The position numbers and the translations under genes are program-made. Shown here one piece after another: positions 41,277 through 52,960 of a stretch of 64,000 bases of DNA. Numbering within the stretch: the first letter of the stretch is position 1; every line of letters starts with the position of its first letter. The notes beneath the pieces were generated by a model. It did no database searches. It saw nothing but the letters and a program-made list of their open reading frames with translations, and was not told the origin of the DNA. The stretch covers positions 10,317,501-10,381,500 of the forward strand of contig JASWHV010000011.1 in the NCBI GenBank assembly GCA_030760725.1, written 5' to 3'. Origin of the DNA: Neostapfia colusana. Lineage: Eukaryota > Streptophyta > Magnoliopsida > Poales > Poaceae.

Positions 41277-42895
41277 GAAATCCAGATAAGCGTATGAGGT
41301 CGAACAACTTGTTGCATGTTTTGGAGTATGCCCTGCTGTACCAAGGTTTGGACTAATGAAAACATGAATATGTAAAAACTTTATGGAAGCAGTAACAAAA
41401 TCAATGTTTACACAACTCCTTAGTAGGCGTAGCTATCCAGCCTATCTGTACAGAACAGACCTTTATGCACTATCTCCAGATTTTGATCTAGTTAAAAGCA
41501 TTTTCCTAGCTCAAGTTTCATACCAAAGTTAAAGTTAACTTTAGTACCTTTCCAACAGGTATTCATATGACTTCAGATCATCTTTGTATTAAAAGTTATG
41601 ATTTTCCAAATTTGACAGAATTCCTGGATAAAATTTGCCAGCATCTCCTTTGTATGTGGCTGATTTTATCGCAGTTGTATATGCAAATACAATAAGAATC
41701 TGAACAAACTTTGCACTACAAAAATGTGGCACAATTCATAAAATTTCCAACGGTGTATCATAGGCTTCCTAAGGATTTGTCTACAGAAAGTTATGGCTTA
41801 AAAACAGAAAGGTCCAGAGAGGTTTTGCTACTGTCCTGGTTCTGGATAGTTTACCTTCATCTGAACTTCCTACCCATTTAACTTGTGATTTTGCTCTGGA
41901 TGTCTACAAAGAAGTTGTAGATAACTTGAAAATATTTCCAGAACTGTATCATACACCTTAATTGGGTCATGCTACTCAGAGTTATGCTCTGTTCAATTTC
42001 AGCAAGAATTCCTGCCGAAAACAGAGCACTCTGTTTTTGAAATCTTTGAAGTCTAGTTATCCTCTCATTTGAATCTTAGCTCAAAATAAGAGTTCAGTAA
42101 CTAATATTTGTTTTCAAACTTCCATTTTTAGTTGAAAGTTAGTTCATGAGTCATTTCTTTGAAGAAAAGAGGTTATTAAGTTTAGTACGGCATCGGTGCA
42201 CCGTAAGAAGCATGTCGGTACTACGTAGCCTCACCAAAAGAAAATCCTAACCGGATTATACCGGCATAAACGTATTTTAGGTGGCACTAAAATGGTCACT
42301 CACAAACGTGTACTACACAGGATACGTACGTGGTTAGTACCTGCAGAAGAACACTCAATGATGATGCACACATAGGTCTTCTCATTTCAGGCAGTTCCAT
42401 ATCATACTAAAAACATACGTCCCGTATCATTTCCATACAGGCCGTCCTTGAGTCAAGCCACGTCTCAAGGTACATGGTCGCGTTTTTACACCACACAACG
42501 GGGAAACCCGAGTAGAGCGCGAACGGGTCGTCACGGTTGGGAATTTTATCAACCCAACAAATACCACCTACTGCCCTGCAGGGCACGCCAATGGCAAGCG
42601 CTGCGTATGTCCTCCTAGGCTTTTCCAGAAGAACGCACTATCGCGTTACTGACCACACGATGGGGTATCCACTTATATGCCTAATACACGCTAGGGATCA
42701 GCATTTCATATGAACTCAGGAACATGAAGAGTTCAAGAGTTTAATATTAACGTCTCACACAAAGCTGTGAGACCTATCCTGACCCACATTCCTCGTCAGG
42801 GGAGCTAACCGAAATTGATCCGCTTTCGGTGGCGTTCCTTACCATGCTTACCTGAGCGTATGTGCGTCGTTACATAATCAAAATTCAGAATAACT
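41277..42895 (-). other. Leader of element F
   Basis: Same leader family as 937-2449. By comparison with J at 52910-53170, about 250 bp around the gag start are missing (join near 41357). The right end stops at 42895, where it runs into LTR M. The PBS and last 300 bp of the LTR that should lie there are deleted. No gene is supported. Confidence 0.75.
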
Positions 42896-45334
42896 AAAGA
42901 GCACTCGAGATGAAGTCCAGCCCGCGGACTTCTCTCGCTAGCAACACGAAGACAACAGCAGCGGCTGGGTTCTCCATGTGTTACACGACTCGGAAGTCTC
43001 CGAGTCTCACCGGACAACCTTCTTTTTAGCATCGATGTTAACCTGCAAAACCACTTATATAGCAAGCGTGAGCACATAGGCTCAGCAAGACTGATCCGTC
43101 TCTCCTAAATAAGAAACTCTACATGCACGACGGTTGCAATTGGGTTAGCTAGATTTGCAGAAAGGACTCGCCTAATGTAGATCCTTAACTTTCAGATTTT
43201 AAGCCTCATTGTGCAGACCTTGAGCTGAACAGCATCGCAACTCCACAATCAAACAAGAAACGCATGGTTGTGATGCTCCTTGCACAAGGTGAAAGTAAAG
43301 TTTAATGAGCCTATCTCTAATTCAATCAGGGTTGCAATACAAGTTACATCACAGCCTTATCAAGTTCAAAAGAAAACTGTTTCAGTTGTTACTACGTCAA
43401 GACGCAGTGGGCAATATGCTCATATGACCACGAGTGACGGTGATTCGAATCAGTACACGCCCGGACTACACGCACATACACCCGTACTCCGAGTTGCCGG
43501 CCGCAACTTCGACTGACGTTATACGCGGCCACCTTTCCCAAGATCTTCCACATTGGACGCAGTCTAACTGCCCCGAGTCCGCAAGCTCCCTTAAGGTACA
43601 TACCCGCTGTGGTATGTTTTTGAGCGAGTTACCTCCTGCTACCATGACGCCGAAAGCCTAAGGCAGTTAGAAAAGTTCCACTATGGATCTCCCAACGTAC
43701 ATCGGTTTTCTGGGTCCCATATAGCCAGTATGTGCCCAGTACACAACTTAAATTTGTCCAACAGGGCCAAGCACGGACGGGCCTTAACCGACACAGGCAG
43801 GGCTATGCACGCACGGTCCGCAGCCTGCTGCATCTAAACCTCCCTGCCCGGTCTCCATTTCTTATGTGTGAACTTTTTTCATCATTTCTAATTTTAACCC
43901 GTTCCGAGTAAACCAGCCCTACACTCGCGAGTAGCTTCTAACTACTTGACTTCTACCGGACCTTTCCTACTAACATTTAGCGTCGCCAAATCCACTCGAG
44001 GAGGTGCTATTCTACCCTTTCTCTCTTAGGTATTTTTGGTCATGCAACTGGGTTTTCAATATCACTAGACTTAATGCAATCAACAATGCAAAGCTATGAT
44101 GTCTAAAAATGAAATGCTTTATAAAACTGTTCAAATGCAAAACGGGGCTTGCTTGTTTTGCAGGTGACTAAGACTACAATCATTTAGTGATGATCACTTG
44201 AAGCTTGATCACTTGCTTTCCTCCCTCCTTGACCTTCACTCCAACCCCTTCACACGTGCTCAGGTAGATGCTACACTATGATCATGCATATGTATTAAAT
44301 TGAAATGCTTTTGCTAATAAGATCTAATGACAGTTTAAAAACTGGAACTCTGTTTAAGAATTTAAAATGACACTTGCGCTAGTGGTTTGGGTTGGGTTTA
44401 AACCCTATGATCAAATGTTGAGTGCTGTTCCACTTAAGTGTTGATCATCTTAAGAGGTTACACAGGACAGTGGTGATCCAGAGCCCCAATGGAGCTGCAA
44501 TTTTTTATGTGAGTTCCTTGTCACAAGAAAGTTATGTGGACCAAAAATTAGCACTTTTCATTGAGTGGTTTATTCAGAACAATTCTCTAAGCCTTTAAGC
44601 AAAGATGAATTAATTCTGAGGTAACCCCCATGTTCATGTAAAACTTAGTGAACTAAGATTTCAATTATAGTTCATAGAGTCTGCATGAATTGTCCTAGGA
44701 TTTTTCGAGCTAAGAATTGCCCAGAACTGAATTTCCAAGTTTTGGAAATTCTCTGAAAATGTGTCTGTATTCATTTGAACACAGTAACTTACAATCTGAA
44801 TTCTCCTGGCAGGTGGTCAACTCAAATGTGTATAATTAAATTTTTTGATCCATTTGGACAATTGATCACGCTTCCTCCAAATTCAAATAAAAATTTGAAT
44901 CCCCATGCAGTTCAAGATCCTCCTTGAAAGGAGTAGCAAAGCATCTCTAAATTCCTTCAACTTTGCATTCCCACTAAATTGAACCTGAGGAATTCAAATG
45001 CAAAATCTGATTTTTAAGCTGGCCACTACAAACAGGAATTTTCAAACCACAGTTGGTATTCCTGTTTTTGAAATGACCACTTTTGAATATAAGTGAACCC
45101 ATTGAGCTCAACATCGGAATTTAAACTTCCTCTACACCTGCGAGCTAGACACCTGGTTTTTAATTAAACCATGGCTTCCCACATTTCAAATGGACGTGAG
45201 AGCTAGTTTGGTTGGACACCCATGTGCATCATCACGTGTAAGAAAGTTTTTGTAAGTCCCATTTTTCATGAACCAGAAACACAATGACCTTCAAACATCC
45301 GTTTCTTTGCATTCACGTTCTTGGCACTTTTACA
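42896..45334 (-). mobile_element. Middle LTR M, shared by F and H
   Basis: The minus-strand start TGTAAAAGTGCC at 45334 directly follows the polypurine tract of H (AAGGGGGAGGAA), so it is the 3' LTR of H. Its far side runs into the leader of F, so it also sits where the 5' LTR of F belongs. The length is about 2440 bp against 4.2 kb: the GC-rich core is deleted (jump near 44810) and the 3' end is missing. It contains the TATA box (43054-43061) and a decayed palindrome (near 44760). Confidence 0.8.
43054..43061 (-). promoter_or_regulatory. TATA box in LTR M
   Basis: Minus strand TATATAAG in the same block as in LTRs A and C. Confidence 0.6.
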
Positions 45335-46045
45335 TTCCTCCCCCTTAAAAAGAATCTCACCCCGAGATTCGAAAAGAATAACAAAACAGGAGAGGTAATG
45401 CCAAACTGTACTACGATAAAAGTTCTGGATAGTTCGTGTGGAGGTAATCCTCACTTTCCATGTTGTTTCTTCGGTGATAGGATTACTCCACAGCACCTTG
45501 TAAAATCTTAATGTCCGGTCCCAGGTGTTCCGGATCTTTTCATCGATAGTCTGAACCGGTCGCTCGGTGTAGGCACGATCCGGTTTCAACTCGTCGATTT
45601 CTTCGGTGCGGACAGCAGCGGTAAATTTGAGGCACTTCTGCAGCTGTGACACATGAAATACTTCATGAACACCCGCAAGACTTGCCGGTAGTTCCAGCCG
45701 GTAGGCTACGGGTCCGCACTTCTCTGTGATAGCAAATCGATCTAAAGCTCTTGGAGCAAACTCTCCCCTTTACTTCGAACCGGTGAATTCCTTTCATCGG
45801 AGACACACGAAGCTAAACGTGTTCTCCGCGGTCGAAATGCAACGGTCTACGCCTTCGATCCTCGTAGCTTTTCTATCGGGATTGTGCAGCCTTCAAGTTC
45901 GCTTGTATTAACCGAACTCGGTCGGTCGGCTTTGTTGACTAAATCAACCCCGAGTAGTACTCTTTCACCGTATTCACACCAACTCAGCGGTGTGCGACAT
46001 TTCTGGCCGTAGAGCTCTATATTACGAGTTATAACTATAAGGTCT
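45335..46045 (-). pseudogene. Element H chromodomain-like tail and integrase remnant
   Basis: The PPT (minus strand CCTTTTTAAGGGGGAGGAA-like) is at 45335-45353. 45480-45652 encodes SQLQKCLKFTAAVRTEEIDELKPD and LRFYKVLWSNPITEETTW, the chromodomain-like tail. 45847-46045 encodes KCRTPLSWCEYGER and GVDLVNKA, then jumps to the RNase H/integrase linker: the HHCC finger and the DDE core are deleted, about 900 bp compared with J. Multiple frameshifts. Confidence 0.8.
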
Positions 46046-46370
46046 TTAAACCATAGAGTACCCTCATTGTCCTTCCTGAAACACCTCATATCTCTGTTGT
46101 CTATTCTTCTCCGTATGCGATACATACCCTTGTCTCTCCTTTGAACCTCAGCAATCTCTCCTCAGATCGTTGGAATGAGAGCAATGTTATAGAGTGCTCC
46201 ATACGGAATGACACGGAGACTTGGTCACTCTTCTTCCAACTCAGCAATCGCCAAGTTGTGAACGTGGGTTTTCTGACTAAACGCGTCGGCAACCATGTTC
46301 GCTTTTCCTGGATGGTAATGGATCTTGATTTCGTAATTTCTTATGAGCTCCAACCATCTTCGAGAATACT
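46046..46370 (-). pseudogene. Element H end of RNase H
   Basis: Scattered frames encode IHYHPGKANMVADAF, PSLRVIPYGALYN and MRCFRKDNEGTLWFKD, the segment between RNase H and integrase. The upstream RNase H and RT palm are deleted: at about 46365 the sequence joins directly to QLVGARVFSKM of RT. Confidence 0.75.
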
Positions 46371-46756
46371 CTTGCACCAACTAGTTGGTCGAGTAAACTA
46401 TTGATGTGGGGCAGGGTACTTGTTCTTTATAGTGATGGCATTGAGCGAACGATAATCAACACTTATTCTTAGTGTCTCGTCATTCTTCTTAACGAACAGC
46501 GCAGAGCAACCCCAAGGTGATGAGCTTGGTCGTATAGAACCCTTGCTCATGAGTTCACTTAGTTGCTTCTTCAACTCTGCTAGTTCATTGGGTGATATCT
46601 TATACGGCCTCCGTGAAATCGGTGTTGTTTCCGGCGTCAGTTCAATCTTGAACATGATGTCCCATTAGCCGGCATGCCCGGGAACTTATCGGAAAAACAT
46701 CGGTTATGCACGTACCACTGGAATATCCTCGAGTTTAATTACTTCCGTGTGGTAGG
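46371..46756 (-). pseudogene. Element H RT N-terminal piece
   Basis: It encodes KLEDIPVV, FKIELTPETTPISRRPYKISPNELAELKKQL, SSPWGCSALFVKKNDETL and DYRSLNAITIKNKYP. The catalytic block is absent. To the right it joins leader sequence near 46757, so all of gag and protease are missing. Confidence 0.82.
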
Positions 46757-48144
46757 CCTAACTAGCCCTCTTTTCTGTACGGAACAGACCCGTCTGTCCT
46801 AACCCAGATTTTGATCCGTTTAGTAGCACTTTCATAACTCAAGTTGAATACCAAAGTTAAATTTAACTTCAGTATCTTTCCAGCGAGTACTCATATGCAT
46901 CTAGATCATTTCCGGATCAGAAGTTATGATTTTACAGAGTTGACAGAATTCCTGGACAAAATTTGCCATCATCTCCTTTGTATGTGGCTATTTTCATCAC
47001 AGTTGTATATACAAATACAATAAGAATCTGAATAAGCTTTGAACTACAACAATGTTGCACGTTTCATAAACTTTCCAACGGTGTATCATAAGCTTCTTAG
47101 GGATTTTTCTACAGAATGTTATGGCTTAAAAACAGAAAGGTCCAGAGAGATTTTTGCTGCTGTCCTGGTTCTGGACAGTTTGCCTTCAACTGGACTTTTC
47201 CCCAATTTGGCATGTAATTTTGCTCTGGAGGTCTACAGAAAAATTATAGAGAACTTCAAAAACTTTCTAGAACTGTATCATACACCTACAGTGGGTAAAT
47301 ATACTCAGAGTTATGGTCTGTCAAACTCCAGAAAAAATTGCTTTTAGAACAGAGCACTCTGTTTTTAGATCAAATGAAGCCTAGCAAATCTCTCCTTTGA
47401 AACATAGTTTAAATGAAGAGCTCAGTAACTAATATGGTTTTCGAACTTCCATTTTTAGTTGAAAGTTATTCATGAATAATTTCTTCATAGGAAAGAAGTT
47501 ATCAAGTGTAGTACGGTGGTGATGCACCGTAAGACATATGTCGGTACTATGTAGCCTCACCAAAAGAAAATACTAACCGGAATATACCGGCATATCCGTA
47601 TTATTGGTGGCACTAAGATGATCACTCGCAAACGTGTTCTACTCGTACTACAATTTCGTGGTTAAACCTGCATAAATCACAAAAAAGCGTCAGGTTCGGC
47701 TGCACACCGAACCCGGTCCCAATACAGTTCGTACACCCGTCCGTCATCACTCGCACAGTTGTTCTCAAGCCAAACATGCCTTGAGCTACGTGTTCATGTT
47801 ACTAACCACATGACGGGGTCTCCCATACTTTCCCGTAGCATGCCAGGGAAGGGCGTTGCTCGAATACCACAAACGACATGAAGAGTCGTAGAGGATACCA
47901 AAGCTGGCCGGGTTACCTGCCACCCGTGAGGCTCCACCCTTTAACTTGTGCGCACTGGTGGACAGTGCCTACATGCACCCCCCAAGACATAGAACGTCCC
48001 GAGATGCATGATTTTCCTACATACACATAAGTTAGGTTGCCACCTTTATATTAGGCTAATATAGTAGTCCTTATGTGGGCCTAATACCGTGTCCTAAGTT
48101 TTTGTCGTAATACGATCCTTATTCTGTGCTCTATTACCAATGCG
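46757..48144 (-). other. Leader of element H
   Basis: Same leader family as 937-2449 and 41360-42895, including the ACCACATGACGGGGTCTCC block at 47807 and the CCTTATGTGGGCCTAATACCGT block before the PBS. No gene is supported. Confidence 0.78.
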
Positions 48145-48156
48145 GCTCTGATACCA
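48145..48156 (-). other. Primer binding site of element H
   Basis: Minus strand TGGTATCAGAGC, three bases from the LTR end at 48160, as in element A. Confidence 0.85.
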
Positions 48157-48159
48157 CGC

Positions 48160-49550
48160 TGCGGGGGACCCCGGCCCATGTCATAGGGCAGTGCCGCTCG
48201 CCCGAGAATCGCAGGTGGTGCCGTGTTATGTGACACCCAACAGCACACATATAAGGAAAACTGTATTACATAAACCAAGAGCGGAAGCTTACAAGTGTTC
48301 TTTGTAAATACTTTACATGAAATAGATACAGCGGAAGCCTACAAACAAATCACGTTGAATAACTAATGAGCACTCGAGAATAGGTCCAGCCAGCGGACTC
48401 CTCTTGCTAGCAACAAGAAGACATGGCAGCGGCTGGTTTCTCCAAGTGTTACATGACTCGGAGTCTCTGAGTCTCACCGGACAACCTTCTTCATACGCGT
48501 CTATGTTAACCTGCAAAACCACTCATATAGCAAGAGTGAGCACAAATGCTCAGCAAGACTTCACTGTCTCTCCTAAAGCATGCAACTCTACATGAAGGTA
48601 ACTTAACACATAAACATACAAGTCACATAAAGACTCACCTACACGTTCATCCTTAACATTCAGATTTCAGCCATCATAGTAGTGACCTTGCGCCGAGCAA
48701 CATTGGAAATCCACGATCAAACAAGAAATGCTTCATTCTAGTGTTACTTGTCCCAAGGTGGAAAATAACTTTAGTTTGCTCTATCTCTACTTCATCCATG
48801 GTTTTAATGCAATTCCATTTATCATAACAGCAATTAAAACATGCAAACTATTATCACACAACTTGCTTACTATGTCAAAACACAATGGGCAAGCGGTACT
48901 CATATCTGCGAGGGACGGTGATTCGAATCAAACACTGCCCGGATAACTCGACACATACGCCCACCTTTGAAGACCCAAATCTGGCGTCCTTCATTACATC
49001 GTATGTGGTAACCTTTTGCAGGACACCCGACTGTAGAACTGGTCGCGCTGTCTCGAGCTCATAGGTCTAACGAGACGATGTTGTATGCCTCTACAATCCA
49101 GTTAACCTGGTACATTGGTTTCCTGGGTCTTATATAGCAGTAAGCATCCGGTACACAACTCAATACTTACTCAGCTGGGCTGCACACACTCGGTCCTTAA
49201 CCGACACAGTCAGAGCTACTCGACCAAGACCTTATCTTGTCGCTGCCTAACCCTTCTGCCCGGTCTCATCTTTGGAAACATAAACTTTAGTTTGCCTCTT
49301 TAAACCACACCTGTGTGATTCCGAACTATAGCTCACGAGTAGATTCCAACTACTCGACTTCTACCAGGTATCATAAGCTATTTAGCATGGCAATATTCTA
49401 CAGCGGTGACACTTTTTTACCCTTGACTCCAGGGTTCATTTGGTCATGCATTTGGAGTATAAAGCATACTTGACCTAATGCACATACAAACTCTAACGAT
49501 AGTGGTGAACAGAGTAAAAAACTTTATAAAACAACTTAGATGCAAACCGG
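48160..49550 (-). mobile_element. Truncated 5' LTR of element H
   Basis: The 3' end of the LTR is intact (CCCCGCA at 48160) with the TATA variant at 48522-48529 and the hairpin GAGTAG...CTACTC at 49337-49355. It stops at about 49550 where the GCAAACCGG(A/G)GCTT block is broken off; U3, about 2.7 kb, is missing. A repeat of AACTTTATAAAACAAC on both sides of the break suggests end-joining repair. Confidence 0.82.
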
Positions 49551-50341
49551 AGCTTATCCAAGCCATACTATCAAGTAACTTTATAAAACAACCTTGATCA
49601 AACGAGAAATTTTAATTGTTATGAGCATATTTATAACATATAAAGATAAAACAAAGCTCATCCAAGCCATACTATCAATGAGATACATAAAGTAGTGTAA
49701 GCCATGCTAGAGATCAAGTGTAATTTTCAATTTAACCAAGTCACGATCTCACAAACTTAACTATGTCAAGACCTGAATGCATAACACTTGTTGCTGCATT
49801 TTAATTATTTTTCGAAGCACAAATTCAGATGATATGATATTTGCAAGAGATTATATGCCGCATCAGCCTTATTCTAACCAACCAAGACAAGCCTATGTCA
49901 TTTGACAATCAGAAGCTTAAGGACATGGTTTTAGTCATACACAACTTCTTCCAAGTTCATATCTAAGTGCAAATAATAAGCCACCTCAAAAGAAGAAGTG
50001 CGATGCATGCATATTATCTTGATCTTTTTCTCAATTTTTTATTTGAACATAAAAGCTCAACATGTGAATAGTTGATTGATTATTTTTTCATTATTAAAAG
50101 CACTTGTAAGCATGCAACAAGTTTAAAACAGCAAGAAAGTTCGATCATGACCAGATTTAGTGTAAATAATTATTCCATTTACTAGTCATGGCAAAAACTA
50201 CAAAATGTATAACATGAGTAATGTAGTAAGAACTTTCAGCATATAAAAGGAATGAGAAAGTCATATATGTATGAAATACTATGCTCATATTATTTTAAAT
50301 TCAGATTCACACATAGACTTCCCAAGTTTCAAAACTCCAAC
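49551..50341. other. AT-rich patchwork without recognised gene
   Basis: I see no coding potential. The block CATCCAAGCCATACTATCAA occurs at 49555 (one mismatch) and 49658, and AACTTTATAAAACAAC at 49520 and 49576, a pattern of filler DNA at a repaired break. The rest (49690-50341) may be the 3' untranslated part of copia element I, which ends at 50342, but no LTR end could be found. Confidence 0.5.
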
Positions 50342-50717
50342 TCAATTTAAGCCATGAGGATGCATAACCCCTATTTCACTACGAATGAAACAAAAACGAG
50401 TGAAATCTAAAAGTTTTGTAAAAATGTCAGCCAATTGTTGTTCGGTATCTACATGGTGAAGCACAATGTTTCTTTTTTCGAAATTATCACGGACAAAGTG
50501 ATACCTAATGTCAATGTGCTTTGTTCTCGAATGTTGCACGGGGTTTTTAGCAATGCAAATGGCACTAGTGTTATCACAAACTAGTGGAACACTATCTAGA
50601 TCAACCCCATAGTCCTTAAGTGTTTGAACAATCCAAAGAATTTGTGAGCAAGCGCTAGCAGCAGCTACATATTCAGATTCGGCTGTGGATTGTGCAACTG
50701 AATTTTGTTTCTAGAGG
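50342..50717 (-). pseudogene. Copia element I RNase H
   Basis: It encodes VAWSSRN, then after a one-base shift near 50690 the AESEYVAAASACSQILW block, CDNTSAICIAKNPVQHSRTKHIDIRYHFVRD, and ADIFTKLLDFTRF to the stop. This is the copia RNase H and Pol C-terminus. IADIFTKPL has become ADIFTKLL. To the right it joins integrase directly. Confidence 0.85.
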
Positions 50718-51756
50718 ACCAAGCAACAAGTGAATTACCAAGATAACAAGCAGTTGCAATTGCATCAGCCCAAAATTTTCTAGGAGTTTGATATTCATCA
50801 ATCATAGTCCTAGCCATCTCAACTAAGGTTCTGTTCTTTCTCTCCACAACACCATTTTGTTGAGGTACATGTGGTGAAGAAAATTGATGATCTATTCCAT
50901 TTTCAGCACAAAAGTGATCAAACGATTGATTTTTAAATCCGGTTCCGTTATCACTTCTAATTGCTTTTAAAGATCCTGGGTGATCAATTGATAATCTAAG
51001 AAATAAGGTTCTAAAGTGACTAAAAGTTTCATTCTTAGATGCAATAAAATAAACCCAAGAGTATCTAGAATAGTCATCAACAATCACAAGAACATACCAT
51101 TTAGCTCCGAAGGATTGAACACGTGAAGGTCCTACGGTGTAAAGGTGCAAAAGTTGACCCGGTTCAGTTGTCATGGTCATTGTGAGAGGAGCATGTGAAC
51201 CTGCAACCATCTTAGCATGTCTACAAGAAGAGCACACAGTTTCTTTGTCCCCTTTAAGCTTAGGCAGCCCACGTATGTGATCAAGAGCACTAACACGTGT
51301 GAGATGATCAAAGCCTACGTGACCAAGTCTACAATACCAAAAGTATAAGTCTTTTGAACCATTAGCAACTAGACATCTATGCTTAGAGAATGACATATCA
51401 AAATCAGCTTTAAAAACTCTTCCGAACCGAGACATATTAAAAATGAGCTCACTATTTGAATCTACAACCTTGCAACAGTTTCTAGTGAAAATAATTTCCA
51501 GACTTTCATCTAGCACTTGTGAAACAGAAAGCAAGTTGTATTTCAAATTTTTAACAAGTGCCACATCTTTCAAAGTGTAGTGATTATCTACTCTAACCGA
51601 ACCCTTAGCAATTATAGGAGTTGAAGAATTATCGGCAAAAGTAACATTTTCTACATGTGACACAAAAGAGAGGGAGGAGAACCATTCTTTGTTACAGGTC
51701 ATATGGCATGAGCATCCTGAATCCACAATCCAAATGTTCTCCTTCCTCAAGCGTGT
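50718..51756 (-). pseudogene. Copia element I protease and integrase
   Basis: The frame starts after TAA (51757-51759), with the protease IWIVDSGCSCHMTCNKEW (DSG intact) and the LKYNLLSVSQVLDE block. The GAG-pre-integrase WYCRLGHVGFDHLTR and CSSCRHAKM follow. In the integrase core the first catalytic Asp is lost: the LLHLYTVGP block has Tyr where the family has Asp. The second block reads IRSDNGTGF, with Gly for the usual Glu after Thr. The third, QQNGVVERKNRT, is intact. Soon after ATACYLGN the frame enters RNase H text, so the integrase C-terminus and the whole RT are deleted, about 1.8-2 kb judged from G. Confidence 0.88.
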
Positions 51757-51759
51757 AAC

Positions 51760-52570
51760 TTACATAGAAGTACAATACGTCGATGACTCAATACTGGGGT
51801 TAGTCAAAAGGCATTTTGGAATCCAGTACTGAGTCACACGACGTCCAGCAGATGTAACATGCAAAGGCTGAGATAAAACAGCAGGTTTATGAGCCAAAGT
51901 TTGATTATTTTTGTACCCAACTACTGACCTACGAGGTGTTACATGAGTAGCACTAAAAACAGTAGGCCCGGAAGCAAACTTTGCATGTTTTTGACTCATT
52001 ACAGCAGGTTGCATATTCTTAACATTCGGTTGAGCACACGCAACAGGTTTTGCATAGTTGTTATGTGATCTAGCAATCATTCTTTCCTTTTTCTGTTGCT
52101 TAGCTAGTCTATAACAAAAATCTATGACATGACCATCTCTACCACAGTAGGTACATTGAAATTTAACTTTATGATCATGTCTAGATGAGCAAACAACATG
52201 TTTATTTGAAACCGAATGAGAGAACACTCCTTCAGATTTAAAAACCACTTATTTTTGTTTATGAACTTTTTAATCAAGCCACTTCCTAATGACTTTACAA
52301 TTTTAGGTGGATGTGCTTTAGCATGATCTTGGGAATCAAAACCTAAACCATTTTTATCATTGCAAGATTTAGAAGAATTCAACAGCAAGTTCAGATTCTT
52401 ATTCCCATTATAAAACCGCTCTAGTGTCCTATTCATGTCATCAAGTTTCTTAGACAAGTCTAGGCAGTTTTGACATAAAGTTTTTCCTTTTAGTTTGCAA
52501 TTGGAACAATACTTGACTTCATGAGAACGTAAATCATTATTCAATATAGAAATTTCATTTATAGCATCTT
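51760..52570 (-). pseudogene. Copia element I Gag, C-terminal half
   Basis: Two frames with one frameshift near 52220. The upstream one has ISILNNDLRSHEVKYC and CKLKGKTLCQNCLDLSKKLDDMN, with paired Cys, and a coiled-coil-like segment. The downstream one has the knuckle C-T-Y-C-G-R-D-G-H-V-I-D-F-C (complete) and the YWIPKCLLTNP tail close to protease. The N-terminal half of Gag, the leader and the LTR are missing. The sequence breaks at about 52570 into plus-strand leader of J. Confidence 0.82.
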
Positions 52571-52960
52571 GTATTTGCATATACTACTGCAATAAAATCA
52601 GCCACATACAAAGGAGATGCTGGCAAATTTTATCAGGAATTCTGTCAACTTTGGAAAATCATAACTTTCAATGCCAAGATGGTCTGAAGGCATATGAATA
52701 CTCGTTGGAAAGGTACTAAAGTTAACTTTAACTTTGGTATTCAACTTGAGCTACGAAAATGCTTTTAACTAGATCAAAATATGGAGATAGTGCATAAATG
52801 TCTGTTCTGTACAGATAGGCTGGATAGCTACGCCTACTTAGGAGTTGTGTAAACATGGATTTTGTTACTGCTTCCATAAAGTTTTGACATATTCATGTTT
52901 TCATTAGTCTCACATACTGCTGAGTTCTTGTTTAACTCATCTCAAATACATTTTTTCAGT
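52571..52960 (+). other. Leader remnant of gypsy element J
   Basis: Matches the reverse complement of 41360-41700 and 46757-47010. It starts in mid-leader at the join with element I, so the PBS and 5' LTR of J are absent. Confidence 0.78.
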
